The notes: a model not told the origin generated them from the letters alone. 64,000 nucleotides of DNA from RI-153 sp963721725 (GCA_963721725.1 CAVRLX010000003.1:434001-498000); one strand, 5' to 3'; positions 26,830 through 37,686 are shown, counted from the stretch's first letter. Program-made: numbers and translations.

Positions 26830-28593
26830 ATGAACGACACAGCCACAGTCCACCCGATCCCCGCCCATCTTAAGATTGTCTCGGTGGCCGAGATGCGCCA
26901 GCTAGAAGAGAAAAGCAACGAAACCGATCTTTCTTATGCCGAAATGATGGAAAACGCCGGGCATAGCGTGGCCGACGCCATCGCCGACGAATTCCCCATC
27001 GCCGACGAGGCCCGCATTTTGGTGCTGGCCGGTCCAGGCAACAATGGGGGCGATGGCTCTCGTTGCCGCCCGCCATCTTCACGAAATGGACTACGAAGTA
27101 CGCGTCTATCTCTGGAAGCGACGCACCGATCCCGAACACGACTATGAAGAACACTTTGCCGGGTTGGTGGAATTGGGCGTGGAAAGCACGCGCTTTGACG
27201 ATGATGACGGACTGTTGACCCTGGAAGAATGGCTGCACGATGCCAACGTCGTGGTGGACGCGCTCCTGGGCACGGGGGCCAACCGTGCCATTGAAGGCGA
27301 TCTGGCCGCGCTGTTGGAGAAAGTAGCAACAGTGCGCCATGAGCGCGCCGATGACGACGAACCCTTCCACCTGGTGGCGGTGGATACCCCCTCTGGGCTG
27401 AATGGCGACACTGGCGAAGTCGATCCCTACACCCTGGCCGCGGATATGACCATTACGTTTGGCTATGCCAAAATCGGCCATTTTCGTTTCCCTGGGGCCA
27501 ACATTTTGGGTCAACTCATTGTGGCGGACATCGGCATCGATCCAGCGCTGGCCGACGAGATCCGCACCTTTGCCCTGGATCCGCACTACATCGCCCCCCT
27601 GCTCCCACAGCGCGAGCGATATAGCCACAAGGGCAGCTTTGGCAAGGCGATGGCTGTGGTGGGGAGCCTTAATTTCACTGGCGCGGGCTATCTCTCGCTT
27701 TCTGCCATGGGGCGCGTTGGCGCGGGGTTGATCACCGGGGCCGTGCCTCAGCCCCTATGGGGACCACTGGCAACGGCGCTCTCCGAGCCAACTTGGGTGC
27801 TCCTCCCCCATGAAATGGGGGTGATCAGCGAAAACGCCGCTAAACTAATTAACGAAAAGATCAGCGGCTATAGCGCCATGCTCCTCGGTCCGGGGCTGGG
27901 CCAGAAGAGACCACGCGTGCCTTTGTGCGATTACTCTTGACCCGCCAGCACCGCGTCGCCCGCTCGGTGCTGCCCGGTTCATTCAAACGACTGGGCGAAG
28001 CCGTGGCCGAAATTGAAGAAGAGGCCGGCGAGATCGTGGCATCACTGCCCTTTGGCCCGCTACGCCGCAAAGGAAGTAGCAGCGCCGCCACTGAGGTTCC
28101 CGATCTGCCGCCCCTGGTGATCGACGCCGATGGGCTAAACAATCTGGCAAAATTAGAGGACTGGCCCGCCCTGCTCCCCGCCCACACCATCCTCACCCCG
28201 CATCCCGTCGAAATGGCGCGGCTTTGCGGGCTGGACGATGTGGCCGATGTAACACGGCGTCCGTGGGAACTGGCGCGCGAAAAGGCCGCCGCCTGGAATG
28301 CAATCGTGCTGCTCAAAGGGCCATACACGGCCATTGCCCACCCCGATGGACGGGTGGCGATTCTGCCTGTAGCGACCCCGGCTCTGGCAACCGCAGGCAC
28401 AGGCGATGTGCTGGCCGGTTCGATTACGGGCTTTCTGGCTCAGGGGCTGGACATGTTTGACGCAGCCTGCCTGGGGGCGTGGATTCACGGGCGCGCCGGC
28501 GAAATGTGCGAAGAGGAAATCGGCCCGGCTGGCGTCATGGCAAGCGATCTGCTGCCCTATCTGCCCCTGGCAATGAACGAATTGCGAGCGTAG
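26830..28593 (+). CDS. nnr: Bifunctional NAD(P)HX epimerase/dehydratase (two frameshifts)
   Basis: Repairs hydrated NAD(P)H. The N-terminal YjeF-type epimerase domain shows MRQLEEKSNE and GPGNNGGDG. The C-terminal ADP-dependent dehydratase (ribokinase-like) shows HKGSFGKAMAV, LLGPGLGQ, TPHPVEMARL, LLKGPYTAIA and the nucleotide site TAGTGDVLAGSITG. The frame breaks near 27053 (just after GGDG) and near 27905 (in GLGQEETTRAF), so the gene spans three frames. Both breaks lie in conserved motifs that read correctly when one to two bases are restored. AAGGAG precedes the ATG pair at 26827/26830; the second has better spacing. Confidence 0.92.
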
Positions 28594-28685
28594 GCGGAAA
28601 TGGGGATGCACCCTGCAACCTTTCTTCACCTAGTTGCGTAGTGTGGCATGAAGATTCAAATGGCACATTTGTGTTCACATAGACG

Positions 28686-28749
28686 AAGCAGCGCCACAAA
28701 GGACCCGTTTCTGTTCTTTGAGAAATGTCCTTGTGCTGCTGCGGAGTAC
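28686..28749 (+). promoter_or_regulatory. Structured leader element, copy 2 (upstream of PspC gene)
   Basis: GCAGCGCCACAAAGGAC pairs with GTCCTTGTGCTGCTGC. The loop carries TTCTTTGA and GCGGAGTA trails, as in copy 1 at 7166. It ends about 14 nt before the start codon, next to the ribosome site AAAGGAG, so it could affect translation. Confidence 0.5.
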
Positions 28750-28763
28750 AAAAGGAGATTCTT

Positions 28764-29051
28764 ATGGAAAAACGACTCTATCGCAGCGAAAGCAACCGCA
28801 TGATCGCCGGTATTTGTGGCGGCATTGGGATCTATTTCAACATCGATGCTACCCTTGTACGCTTGGTCTTTGCCGGAGCCTTCCTGCTAGGCTTTGGCAG
28901 CCCCGGGATTATCTATCTCGTGCTCTGGATTCTGATGCCCAGCGAGACGCGCATGGCTGGCATCGCACCGGACCAGATTCAAGAAGGCGTGCAGAAGATG
29001 GCGAACAAAGCCCGCCAGGTTGTGGATGACTTCCGCACCCCGAAACGCTAA
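28764..29051 (+). CDS. PspC-domain membrane protein
   Basis: 95 residues with the PspC signature LYRSESNRMIAGICGGI (residues 4-20), then YFNIDATLVRLVF and a hydrophobic helix around 38-58 (LLGFGSPGIIYLVLWILMP). PspC-type proteins sense envelope stress in the phage-shock response, but short PspC-only proteins like this are common outside that system. No PspA or PspB homologue is nearby. The hydrophilic tail is probably cytoplasmic. It is preceded by the structured leader and followed by PAL1 copy 3 and a terminator. Confidence 0.9.
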   Translation: MEKRLYRSESNRMIAGICGGIGIYFNIDATLVRLVFAGAFLLGFGSPGIIYLVLWILMPSETRMAGIAPDQIQEGVQKMANKARQVVDDFRTPKR

Positions 29052-29093
29052 CAAAGATACCTGTGGTAACTATGCTGTAACTATACAGGTCTA

Positions 29094-29159
29094 GAGTGTG
29101 ACGCACTCGCCACACAGATTTTCGCAACCACTCTTCTCTTGGCGAGTGCGTCGCACCTG
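29094..29159. repeat. Palindromic repeat PAL1, copy 3
   Basis: Left arm GAGTGTGACGCACTCGCCA and right arm TTGGCGAGTGCGTCGCACCT, separated by about 26 nt that include ACACAGATTTTCGCAACC. Confidence 0.85.
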
Positions 29160-29186
29160 TATCCTTATTACCCGTGCTGAGATTGA

Positions 29187-29226
29187 CAGAGCTTCGGTCC
29201 CGCGGGACCGAAGCTCTGTTTTTAGT
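29187..29226 (+). terminator. Terminator after PspC gene
   Basis: ACAGAGCTTCGGTCCCGCGGGACCGAAGCTCTGT folds as a long perfect stem (arms ACAGAGCTTCGGTCCC and its complement) followed by TTTTTAGTTTT. Confidence 0.9.
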
Positions 29227-29273
29227 TTTGCTCAAATCATCAGCGCACCGTGCTGTTCTGCAAGGAGAGAACC

Positions 29274-29645
29274 ATGAACCTTTGGTATCCGTTGGGGCTG
29301 CTGCTCTGTGGCGTTGTAATCTACGGTGCGTTTCAGGATGATCGCCGCCTGCGCGCCGCCCCCGACGACTTTTTGCTGCGAACGCTGCGCGGCGAGACCT
29401 GGGGCTTTAACATGACTTTGCAGACAGCATTGGGGCGACTCACACGCCAGATTGCCGGGGAATTGGGACAGATCGAAGATTCGGAGCAGCGCCAACAACG
29501 GCTGGAAGAGCGCATCCTGCACATGCCGCGCAAAGAGAAGCTTTTGCGCATGACGCTGTGGGAAGTGCGCTTTCGTGGCGTCGCTTTTGCCATTTTCGCC
29601 GTCCTGCTTCTCGTCGATCTCCTCACCGGCGGCATCTTCCGATAG
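29274..29645 (+). CDS. Small membrane protein of unknown function
   Basis: 123 residues, preceded by AAGGAGAG. An N-terminal hydrophobic helix (about 5-20) and a C-terminal one (about 102-117) flank a charged, probably coiled-coil middle (EQRQQRLEERI). No family is recognised. It lies alone between a terminator and a repeat-rich gap. Confidence 0.6.
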   Translation: MNLWYPLGLLLCGVVIYGAFQDDRRLRAAPDDFLLRTLRGETWGFNMTLQTALGRLTRQIAGELGQIEDSEQRQQRLEERILHMPRKEKLLRMTLWEVRFRGVAFAIFAVLLLVDLLTGGIFR

Positions 29646-29976
29646 AAAATGAGTCCACTGCAAAAAGGGAGAATTCACCGCAAAGAAATAAAGAGCGCAA
29701 AGAATTCAGGAGAGAACTATCTGTGTAATCTGCGCAATTTGCGGATCAAAAGGCTTTTTGCAAGGGAAACGAAAATAGAACGCGGATTAAGCGGATTTGC
29801 GCGGATCAGAAACAAAATCCGTGTACATCGGCTCAATCCGCGTTCTATTCTCTCCCGCCGTTGATGCATTGGCAGCGTGCCAACAGAGCGGGCAGACAAC
29901 TGAGCGTACACTACCGGCACTTGTTCTTTTTTTCTCAAATTATTTTTTCTCAGAGTGTAGAGTGGGATACCCTGCG
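29646..29976. repeat. Intergenic gap with degenerate dispersed repeats
   Basis: AATAGAACGCGGATT (about 29775) and its inverse AATCCGCGTTCTATT (about 29838) form a stem of about 15 bp. Related 'tagaacgcgga' or 'acgcagatt' sequence occurs at 20760 and 42670, and 'cgcaaag' strings at 29690 and 42800. No gene is seen. Confidence 0.5.
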
Positions 29977-30732
<756 letters not shown>

Positions 30733-30734
30733 AG

Positions 30735-30781
30735 ACTAAGAGATTGGGCGATTAGTTGAAGTCGCCTAATCTCCTAGTCTC
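30735..30781 (+). repeat. Intra-operon hairpin between ABC ATPase and permease
   Basis: GAGACTAAGAGATTGGGCGA and TCGCCTAATCTCCTAGTCTC are imperfectly inverted around about 7 nt. It fills nearly the whole gap. Confidence 0.65.
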
Positions 30782-30790
30782 CCGATAACC

Positions 30791-33380
30791 ATGAACCTTA
30801 AACCACTTCTCACCCAATTTCGGCTGGCCTGGCGACACAGCTGGCGGCGACCGATCCAGTCGATCTTTCTTGTGATCGGCGTGGCGATCGGCGTCGCCAT
30901 GATCGTTGCCATTGACCTAGCCAACGGCGCCGCCAGCCGCGCCTTTTCGCTGGGCACGGAGACCATAACCGGCAAGGCCACACACCAAATCGTGGCGGGG
31001 CCGACCGGCCTTGATGAAGCCGTCTACACAGCATTGCGCCGTGATCTCGGCTATCGGCTCAGCGCGCCTGTGGTGGAAAGCTATGTCAGCGCGCCCCAAC
31101 TGGACGCCCAGCCCATGCGCCTGCTCGGCGTTGATCCCTTTGCCGAAACGCCCTTTCGCAGCTATCTCGGCGACAACAGCGCCGTGCAAGCCAATAGCAA
31201 CCTGAGCGCGCTGTTGGTCGAGCCAAACACGATTCTCCTCAGCGCGGTTGTGGCCGAGCGCTACGGGCTATCTCCTGGCGGTACGCTGGAGATCCGCACG
31301 GGCAGCGACCGTGTGGTGCTGACAATTGTGGGCCTGTTGCAGCCGTCGGATGACCTGAGCCGTCGCGCCCTGGATGGGCTGCTGATTGCCGACATTGCCA
31401 CGGCCCAGGAAGTGCTGGGCAAAGTGGGACGGCTGGACCGCATCGACTTGATTATCCCCGAGGGGAGCGGCGCGCAGCCAGTGTTGGAGCAAATCGACGC
31501 CATTCTGCCGCCAGGCGCACGCATTGCCCGCCCCGAAGCACGCACCGGCACCGTGGAAGAGATGACCGCCGCCTTCCAACTCAACTTGACCGCGCTGAGT
31601 TTGCTGGCGCTGGTGGTGGGCATGTTCCTGATCTACAACACCGTCACTTTTAGCGTGGTACAGCGACGGCCTGTGTTGGGCACACTGCGCGCCCTGGGCA
31701 TGACTCGCCGCGACATCTTCGGCATGATCTTGTTGGAAGCGGCGCTGCTGGGGCTGCTGGGAACCATCACCGGGCTGGGATTGGGGATTATCCTGGGCCA
31801 GGGCGCGGTCAACGCTGTGACGCAGACCGTCAACGATCTCTTCTTCGTGGTGGCCGTGCGCGAGATCGACATCCCCACATGGACGCTAATCAAAGGCGCG
31901 CTGAGCGGCATGGCCGCCGCGCTGATCGCCGCCGTGGTCCCCGCCTATGAAGCCACCAGCGTGCCACCCGCCGGCGCGCTCAAACGCTCGGATGTGGAAG
32001 AAAAAGTGCGCGGCGCGCTGCCCTGGATCAGCCTGGCCGGGCTGGTGATCACCATTCTCGGTACCATTTTGCTCATCCCCGAATGGAGCCTGATTCTGAC
32101 CTTTAGCGGGCTGTTTGGCATCATCATCGGCATTGCCCTGCTGACGCCGGGGATCACGCTGCTCATGATGACCGGGCTGCAAACGCTGATCGGGCGACGG
32201 CTGGGCATTCTGGTGCGCATGGCCCCGCGTGATATTGTGCGCTCGCTCTCGCGCACCTCGGTTGCCATTGCCGCGCTCATGGTGGCCGTCAGCGTGATCA
32301 TTGGTGTGGGCGTGATGATCGGCAGTTTCCGCCTCACCGTGGCCGATTGGCTGGACGATGTGCTCCAGGCCGACATTTTTGTGTCGCCGCCCACGGTGGG
32401 ATCAGGCCGGGCCAACAGCACGCTGGACCGCAGCCTCGCCGATCTGCTCACAGATTTTGAGGGTATCTCGGCATTTTCCACCAGCCGCCAGGTGGAGATC
32501 ACGGCGCAGCTTGACAGCGCCGAGGGGCCGCTGGAGATTCCCGTGGGGGTGGCGGCGGTGAGCAACGATCTGGCCGGGGCGGATCGGCGCTACAAAGCCG
32601 CGATCTGGCGATTGGCAAGAGACCTGGGCGGCGGTGGAAGCCGGCGGCGTGGTGATCAACGAGCCGATGGCGAACCGCTATGGCGTGGGCGTGGGCGACA
32701 GCGTGCGCCTTTACACAGACCGAGGGCTAGAAAGCTTCCCGGTGGTGGGCGTGGCCTATGATTTTGACGTGCAGCCGGGGCTATTGATGGCCGATACGGT
32801 CTATCGCACCGGGTGGGATGACAGGGCGATTTCGGCGATTGCGCTCTTTGTGGAGCCGGGCGTGGATGTGGACGAGACGGTCAATGCCATCCGTACGGCC
32901 TTTGCCGGGGAAGCCGAGTTGCTTGTGCGCTCCAACCGAGGCACGCGCCAGAGCGCGTTGGATGTCTTCGACCGCACCTTTGCCATTACGATTGCGCTGC
33001 AACTGCTGGCAACGTTGGTGGCCTTTATCGGCATCCTCTCCACACTGATGAGCCTGCAATTGGAGCGGGCACGCGAGATCGGCGTGCTGCGTGCCAGCGG
33101 CATGACCCGGCGTCAGCTTTGGCAACTGACTCTTCTGGAGACCGGGCTGCTGGGTGGCAGCGCTGGGCTAGTGGCGATGCCCACTGGGTTTGTGTTGGCG
33201 CTGATTCTGATCTACATTATCAATCTGCGCTCGTTCGGCTGGACCCTGACCATGCAGCTACAACCCAGTGAATTTCTTCAGGCTTTTGGCGTGGCTATGG
33301 TGGCGGCGCTGCTGGCTGGCCTTTACCCGGCCTGGCGCATGGGGCAGATCCAGCCCGCCGATGCGGTGCGTATGGAGTAA
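30791..33380 (+). CDS. FtsX-like ABC permease, full-length double unit (one frameshift)
   Basis: About 860 residues when joined. The first FtsX unit has an N-terminal helix (about 20-42), a periplasmic MacB-like domain and three helices (about 255-385), including SVVQRRPVLGTLRALGMTRR. The second unit starts with helices near 415 and 450, has another periplasmic domain, then ERAREIGVLRASGMTRRQ and three C-terminal helices, ending in PADAVRME. The frame breaks near 32612; the new frame resumes with ETWAAVEAGGVVINEPMAN. Such eight-to-ten-helix permeases with a MacB/LolD ATPase usually move lipoproteins, lipids or peptides out of the membrane. No membrane-fusion protein is adjacent. Confidence 0.9.
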
Positions 33381-33383
33381 ACC

Positions 33384-33480
33384 TGAGAAAAACCACAGAG
33401 GACACAGAGTTACGCACAGAGAGCACAGAGGATCAGCGAATCTTTGCGCTCTTTGCGCCTTTGCCTCTTTGCGTTAAGTT
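33384..33480. repeat. Degenerate 'cacagag/ctttgcg' intergenic repeat
   Basis: ACCACAGAGGACACAGAG, GCACAGAGAGCACAGAGG, then CTTTGCGCTCTTTGCGCC: a tandem low-complexity repeat of a type scattered in many environmental genomes. Related sequence lies at 29690 and 42780. Confidence 0.6.
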
Positions 33481-33518
33481 TTTCATCCTCTTCGTTTCCC
33501 ACAGAAAGTGAACAGTTT

Positions 33519-34103
33519 ATGCCCTGGATTCGGGTTATTTCGATTGAGGAGGCCACGGGGCTGCTCAAGCAGGAGTTGGAGAAGGCGGTGAAGCGCGCCG
33601 GGCGCGTGTGGGGGATTGTGGGCATTATGAGCCAGAATCCGGGCACAATGAAGGCCAGCATGGAGATGTACGGGGCGATTATGCACCGCTCTTCGCCGCT
33701 GACACGCGCACAGCGCGAGATGCTGGCAACCGTGGTGGCGGTGGAGTTGCACTGCCCCTATTGAAGCCAGGCCCACGCCCACGACCTCCGTGCTGAGGTC
33801 GCAGATATGTTTGGAAGTGCCGACGAGGCCGATGCCTATGTCCATGCCATTGTAAAGAACTGGCGAACGGCCCCGCTCTCGGCGCTGGATCGGGCGCTGT
33901 GTGAACACGCCATTAAATTGACTCACCATCAAGAGATGGTCACGCCCGCCGATCTGGATGGGCTGCGCGCCCAGGGCCTCGACGACCGTGGCATCCACGA
34001 CGCCACCCAGGTGATCGCCTACTTCAACTATATTACCCGTGTGGCCGATGGCTTGGGGTTGGAACCGGAGAATTTTATTGATCCGCCCTGGGGCAGCCGG
34101 TAG
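33519..34103 (+). CDS. AhpD-like/carboxymuconolactone-decarboxylase-family peroxidase, candidate selenoprotein (Sec82)
   Basis: One frame runs from ATG 33519 to TAG 34103 (194 residues), broken only by TGA at 33762-33764. Both sides are clearly one protein: MPWIRVISIEEATG, MSQNPGTMKASMEMY and REMLATVVAVELHCPY before the TGA, then SQAHAHDLRAEVADMFG and VIAYFNYITRVADGLG after it. This is the order of the peroxidase-related AhpD-like family, whose active site is ECxYCxxxH. The TGA therefore sits exactly at the second Cys of CxxC, giving C79-P-Y-U82. A SECIS-like hairpin follows at 33782-33801. Selenocysteine versions of AhpD-like proteins are known in bacteria. The alternatives are a point error or a true nonsense mutation. 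The gene follows the FtsX operon and has no ribosome site stronger than GAAAG. Confidence 0.8.
33782..33801 (+). promoter_or_regulatory. Candidate bacterial SECIS element
   Basis: A perfect 7-bp stem CGACCTC/GAGGTCG with a 6-nt loop CGTGCT begins 18 nt after the in-frame TGA. The loop has G at its second position within GU, and that G is 26 nt from the TGA, inside the usual bacterial SECIS range of about 16-37 nt. Confidence 0.6.
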
Positions 34104-34126
34104 GGGATGGCCCAGGGATGATGGGG

Positions 34127-34653
34127 CTATTTCTCTTGAAGCAGAAAAGCCAACAGCGCCGCGTTAACGGCCTCTGGCTCGTCGTGTTGGACCCGATGGG
34201 TTGCCTGCTCAAAGATTAACAGTTGCCCTTGATCGCACCGCTCAATGCTGGCTTGAGCCATGCTGCGGTCAAGGGCAACGTCGTTGGCCCCCCACAGCAT
34301 CAGCGTGGGAACCGTCACCCGGCGGGAGCGGGCCAGTCATGGCCGATGACAGCGTGCGCTTTCTCCACTCCTGCCGCGTCGATTAGCCCCACCACATCCT
34401 GCGCCAATGGATCCAAGCCATAGGCAGCAACCCCCGTGGGCTTGTCGCTCAGGTTATATCCCCGCTGATCGGGAACCCAGACCCGAAAGCCCGCCGCCGA
34501 CAGTGCGCCGATCTGATGCTTCCAGCCATACCAAAATTCGGGAAAGCCGTGTAGCAAGATCACAAGTGGGCCATCTTGCGGGCCAGCCTGAACTACGTGC
34601 AGGTTGATGCCGTTGGTGCGGATGGTGGCGTGGGTGAGTTCGGGCAGTGTCAT
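34127..34653 (-). pseudogene. Alpha/beta hydrolase (epoxide-hydrolase-like), internally deleted
   Basis: The N-terminal 107 residues are normal: LVILLHGFPEFWYGWKHQI (oxyanion motif), VWVPDQRGYNLSDKP and the start of the nucleophile elbow VIGHDW. Then the frame jumps straight to VTVPTLMLWGANDVALD and a C-terminal segment with the catalytic His (ATHRVQHDEPEAVN). About 110 residues (the rest of the core and the cap) are missing and the two parts are out of frame by one. With the cap lost, it cannot be active. Unlike most broken frames here, this needs a deletion of some 350 bp, so it is a real pseudogene or a misassembly. Confidence 0.8.
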
Positions 34654-34654
34654 G

Positions 34655-35071
34655 TTAACCTCGTTGCGGCCACTGCCAGCGCCCTTCTCCGTGTGCGCCC
34701 CAGGCCATGATCTTCACCGGATCAACGGCGATGAGCATGTCATAGGGCGCGTCATTTTCAATTTCCCAGTTATACTTTGCCAAAAAGAGAGGCGACACCG
34801 CGGCCGTCATCCTGGGCGCAAAGCGGGCTGTACCTTCAATGATCAAGACCTGCATAGGATCGGGCAGTGAAAGACTCACCGCCGAGTTGCGGGCAATGTT
34901 ACGCGCACGCACACTGTCGCCTTTGGTCATCACATAGGCTGCGCCTTCGTGCCAGACGTGCCAAATGGGGGCAAGGTGCGGTTTCCCATCGGGGCGCGTG
35001 CTGGCAAACCAGCAACAATCGGCAACGGTGAACTTTGCCAACAGTGTGTCGAGAAGGGGATCGGAGGGCAT
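34655..35071 (-). CDS. Pyridoxamine-5'-phosphate-oxidase-fold (PPOX) family protein
   Basis: 138 residues from ATG 35071 (AAAGGAG 7 nt before). FASTRPDGKPHLAPIWHVWHEG is the typical split-barrel flavin/F420-binding strand pair, followed by SVRARNIARNSAVSLSL and an ending rich in Trp. Members reduce or oxidise small substrates with FMN or F420, or bind haem; the exact cofactor cannot be read here. It ends 2 nt from the alpha/beta-hydrolase relic and is probably the first gene of that former operon. Confidence 0.8.
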   Translation of the reverse strand: MPSDPLLDTLLAKFTVADCCWFASTRPDGKPHLAPIWHVWHEGAAYVMTKGDSVRARNIARNSAVSLSLPDPMQVLIIEGTARFAPRMTAAVSPLFLAKYNWEIENDAPYDMLIAVDPVKIMAWGAHGEGRWQWPQRG

Positions 35072-35148
35072 CGTCAACTCCTTTGGGATAGCAATACGCA
35101 GTACGCAATAGGCGGCTGTGTACTGCATATTGCAGTACTGCGTATTCT

Positions 35149-37064
35149 CTACGCTGGCACAATGCCGCGCTGCTCTGGCGTGAGTACTTCCAACACCTGG
35201 CAGGCGACCTCATAGCGGCCAAAGCTGGGCATGAGATAGACGCCTTGTACGTGTGGGGCGTCCACCAATTGTAGCAACAATTCCTGGGCCATTTTCACCC
35301 CTTCTTGGCGACCGTTGGCCCCGGCGCGTTCCATGCGGATCAACGCATCTTCGCTGAGGGTGATGCCAGGGACTTCGTTGTGCAAAAACGAGGCGTGGCG
35401 GTGGCTTTGCAACGGCAATATGCCAGATCAACACCGGCACGGGAAATTCGCCATGTCGCTCTTGATAGATGTGCAAAAAGTCGAGCCAGAGCTTGGGATC
35501 AAAGATGGGCTGGGTCATGGTGAAATGTGCGCCGCCGCTGACCTTTTGGTGGAAGCGATCTACCTCTTCCACCAGGTTAGGGCGCGTGGGATCACAGGCC
35601 ACGGCAATCGTGAAATTGCCCGGTTCGCCCATCTTTTGCCCGCCTTGATCATAGCCTTCGTTAAAGCGATTGATAATGCGCACCAGCCCTATTGAATCCA
35701 CATCATAGACGGCGGTGCTGGTGCGGCTGTCGCCCAGCGAAGGCGGATCGCCGGTGAGGGCGAGAATATTGCGCACGCCCAGCGCCCGCGCCCCGATGAG
35801 ATCGGCTTGCAACCCCATGAGCGAACGGTCACAGCGTGGTGAAGTGGACAATCGTCTCGATGCCCACCTGTTGTTGAATCTGAATACAGAGCGAGAGCAC
35901 GCCCATGCGCACACGCGCCATGGGGCTATCGGCCACGTTAATCGCATCTGCGCCCATCATCTTGGCGTGGCGTGCGCCTTCGATCTGCTTCTCGGCGTTG
36001 AAGCCGCGCGGCGGATCGACCTCAACGCTGATCACAAACTTGCCATCGCGCAATTTGTGCAGGAGTTGGCTCTCTTTGTCACGTTCGCCCGCTTCATCTT
36101 CCACATCCAAACCGATGTGCAACGCGGGCAGATCACTTTCGCCCACACTTACCCGCGCCCGGCGTTGATGACCGTTCGTATCCAGATGAGCATCCAGCAC
36201 CGCGCGCATGGCGTGGATGTGCATGGGTGTGGTTCCGCAACAGCCCCCCAGCAGCCGCACGCCATTTTCCAAAAAGGGAACCACATGGCGGGCGAAATAA
36301 TCGGGTCCCGCCGGATACGAAAAGCGACCATCCACCCGTTCGGGGAAGCCAGCGTTGGGCATGGCGCTAAACTGCATTTTGGCATCGACACGGTGCATAG
36401 CTTCCAGCACATGCAACATGGGGGCTGGCCCCACGGAACAGTTGATGCCGACCAGATCGGCCCCGGCGGTTTCCAGCCGTTTGACCACCTCGGCGGGGGC
36501 CTGGCCTGCGCCGGTGCGCCCGTCCTGGTTATAGGTCATGGAAGCGACGATGGGCAGATCGCAGACCTGGCGGGCGGCGCGCACGGCGATTTCCAACTCG
36601 GCGATTTCGCTAAAGGTCTCGAAGAGCAGCAGATCGGCCCCGGCTTCCCAAAGCACGGAGACCTGTTCTTGGAAAGCCGCGTGGGCCTCTTCCACGGTGA
36701 TTGCCCCATAGGGGGCCAGCCGGCTGCCCAGCGGGCCAACATCCCCGGCAATGAAAAGGGCGCGCCCGGTGATCTCGCGCACTTCGCGCACGAGTTTAAC
36801 GGCGCGGAAGTTAAGATCGCGCACTTTGTCCGCCAGATCATATTGGGCCAAGCGTACACGGTTGGCGCCAAAGGTGTGGGTTTTGATCACATCGGCCCCG
36901 GCGGCGGCAAAGGCTTGATGGATCTCGGTGATCCAGCGTGGGCGGCTGATCACCAGATATTCCAGACATTGCTCTGTGCCCGCACCGCGCGCAAAAAGCA
37001 TAGTCCCCATCGCGCCATCACAGAGCAATGGCTGTTCGGAGAGTTTTTGTAAAAATGGGTGCAT
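35149..37064 (-). CDS. Bifunctional homocysteine S-methyltransferase / methylenetetrahydrofolate reductase (two frameshifts)
   Basis: A fusion like YitJ. The N-terminal half (from ATG 37064) is a homocysteine methyltransferase: LLCDGAMGTML, IKTHTFGANR, and zinc ligands GINCS (Cys209) and GGCCGTTP (Cys275, 276). From about residue 340 a MetF-type TIM barrel begins with KFVISVEVDPPRGFNAEK, then ADAINVADSPMARVRM, LALTGDPPSLGD, TMTQPIFDP and the end VYLMPSFGRYEVACQVLE. The frame breaks near 35835 and 35428; each is cured by removing one base. The product reduces methylene-THF to methyl-THF and passes the methyl group to homocysteine, making methionine without cobalamin-dependent MetH. It acts in the cytoplasm. 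Confidence 0.92.
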
Positions 37065-37249
37065 GAACGTTCTCTCTCGTGGAAGACGACTGCGGCACAC
37101 AATGCACCGCTCAAAAATAATGGGTTCTATTGTACCACTGGTAGGGTTGGAGAGGGGACATTGGATAAAGTTGATGGAGCCTTCATCCGCCCTCTCAAAA
37201 AGAGAGCGCAAAAATGGATTCATCGTTATAATGTATCGGCCTAACTAGT

Positions 37250-37317
37250 CGGGTGCGACGCGCTGGTCAGGAGAGGATTCAGTGTTGTAGCCTAATGCAG
37301 ACGCGTGCGTCGCACCT
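37250..37317. repeat. Palindromic repeat PAL1, copy 4 (diverged)
   Basis: Left arm GGGTGCGACGCGCTGGTCA; right arm GACGCGTGCGTCGCACCTGA. More diverged than its neighbour copy 27 bp away. Confidence 0.75.
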
Positions 37318-37343
37318 GAAGTTGTATAGTTATGGATCGGCTA

Positions 37344-37410
37344 AGGTGCGACGCACTCGCCACACAAACGTTTCACAACCGTTCTCCTCCTGGCGAGTGC
37401 GTCGCACCTG
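37344..37410. repeat. Palindromic repeat PAL1, copy 5
   Basis: Perfect arms AGGTGCGACGCACTCGCCA / TGGCGAGTGCGTCGCACCT with interior ACACAAACGTTTCACAACC, close to the interior of the 40325 and 62618 copies. Confidence 0.9.
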
Positions 37411-37498
37411 TATCGTTAGGGTACAATAAGTGTCCCAAGCAGCCAATAACAGGATAGTTTACGACACATCCCCTGTCCTACGCCTATTTCAAAGCCTA

Positions 37499-37600
37499 AA
37501 CTATACATCCCAAGTCCCCGGCACTTTCTGTCGTAGCGAATCAGTATGCCTCATCCAGCCAGTAGAGTCCGTGAAGTGCCGGGGAGTTGTGCATACGTAT
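37499..37600. repeat. Palindromic repeat PAL2, complete copy
   Basis: ACTATACATCCCAAGTCCCC-GGCACTT at the left is the near-inverse of AAGTGCC-GGGGAGTTGTGCATACG at the right, about 50 nt apart. Half-copies at 26633-26665 and 60962-61017 share the CCCCGGCACTT core. Confidence 0.7.
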
Positions 37601-37686
37601 TTTCGTGCAATCGTCTAAGCTGGGATCTGGCTGGGATCTTCTGTTATCATTTTCTCTTTCATCCGCTCAACTGAAAAGGATTTTTC

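Larger units (their letters stand above)
37065..37686. other. Repeat-rich intergenic region
   Basis: Over 600 bp without a gene. It holds two back-to-back PAL1 copies (37250-37317 and 37344-37410) and a complete PAL2 palindrome (37499-37600). Confidence 0.7.

Noticed and set aside
32600..32640. Programmed ribosomal frameshift in the FtsX-type permease
   Set aside because: No slippery heptamer or pseudoknot visible, and many similar breaks across the window suggest sequence errors.
33762..33764. Reading the TGA in the AhpD-like gene as an ordinary pseudogene stop
   Set aside because: Frame, protein order and active-site position are all intact, and a SECIS-like hairpin follows, so Sec is the better first hypothesis (not proven).
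35715..37052. 445-codon plus-strand frame opposite the methyltransferase/MetF gene
   Set aside because: Antisense of a strongly conserved gene; composition unlike a real protein.
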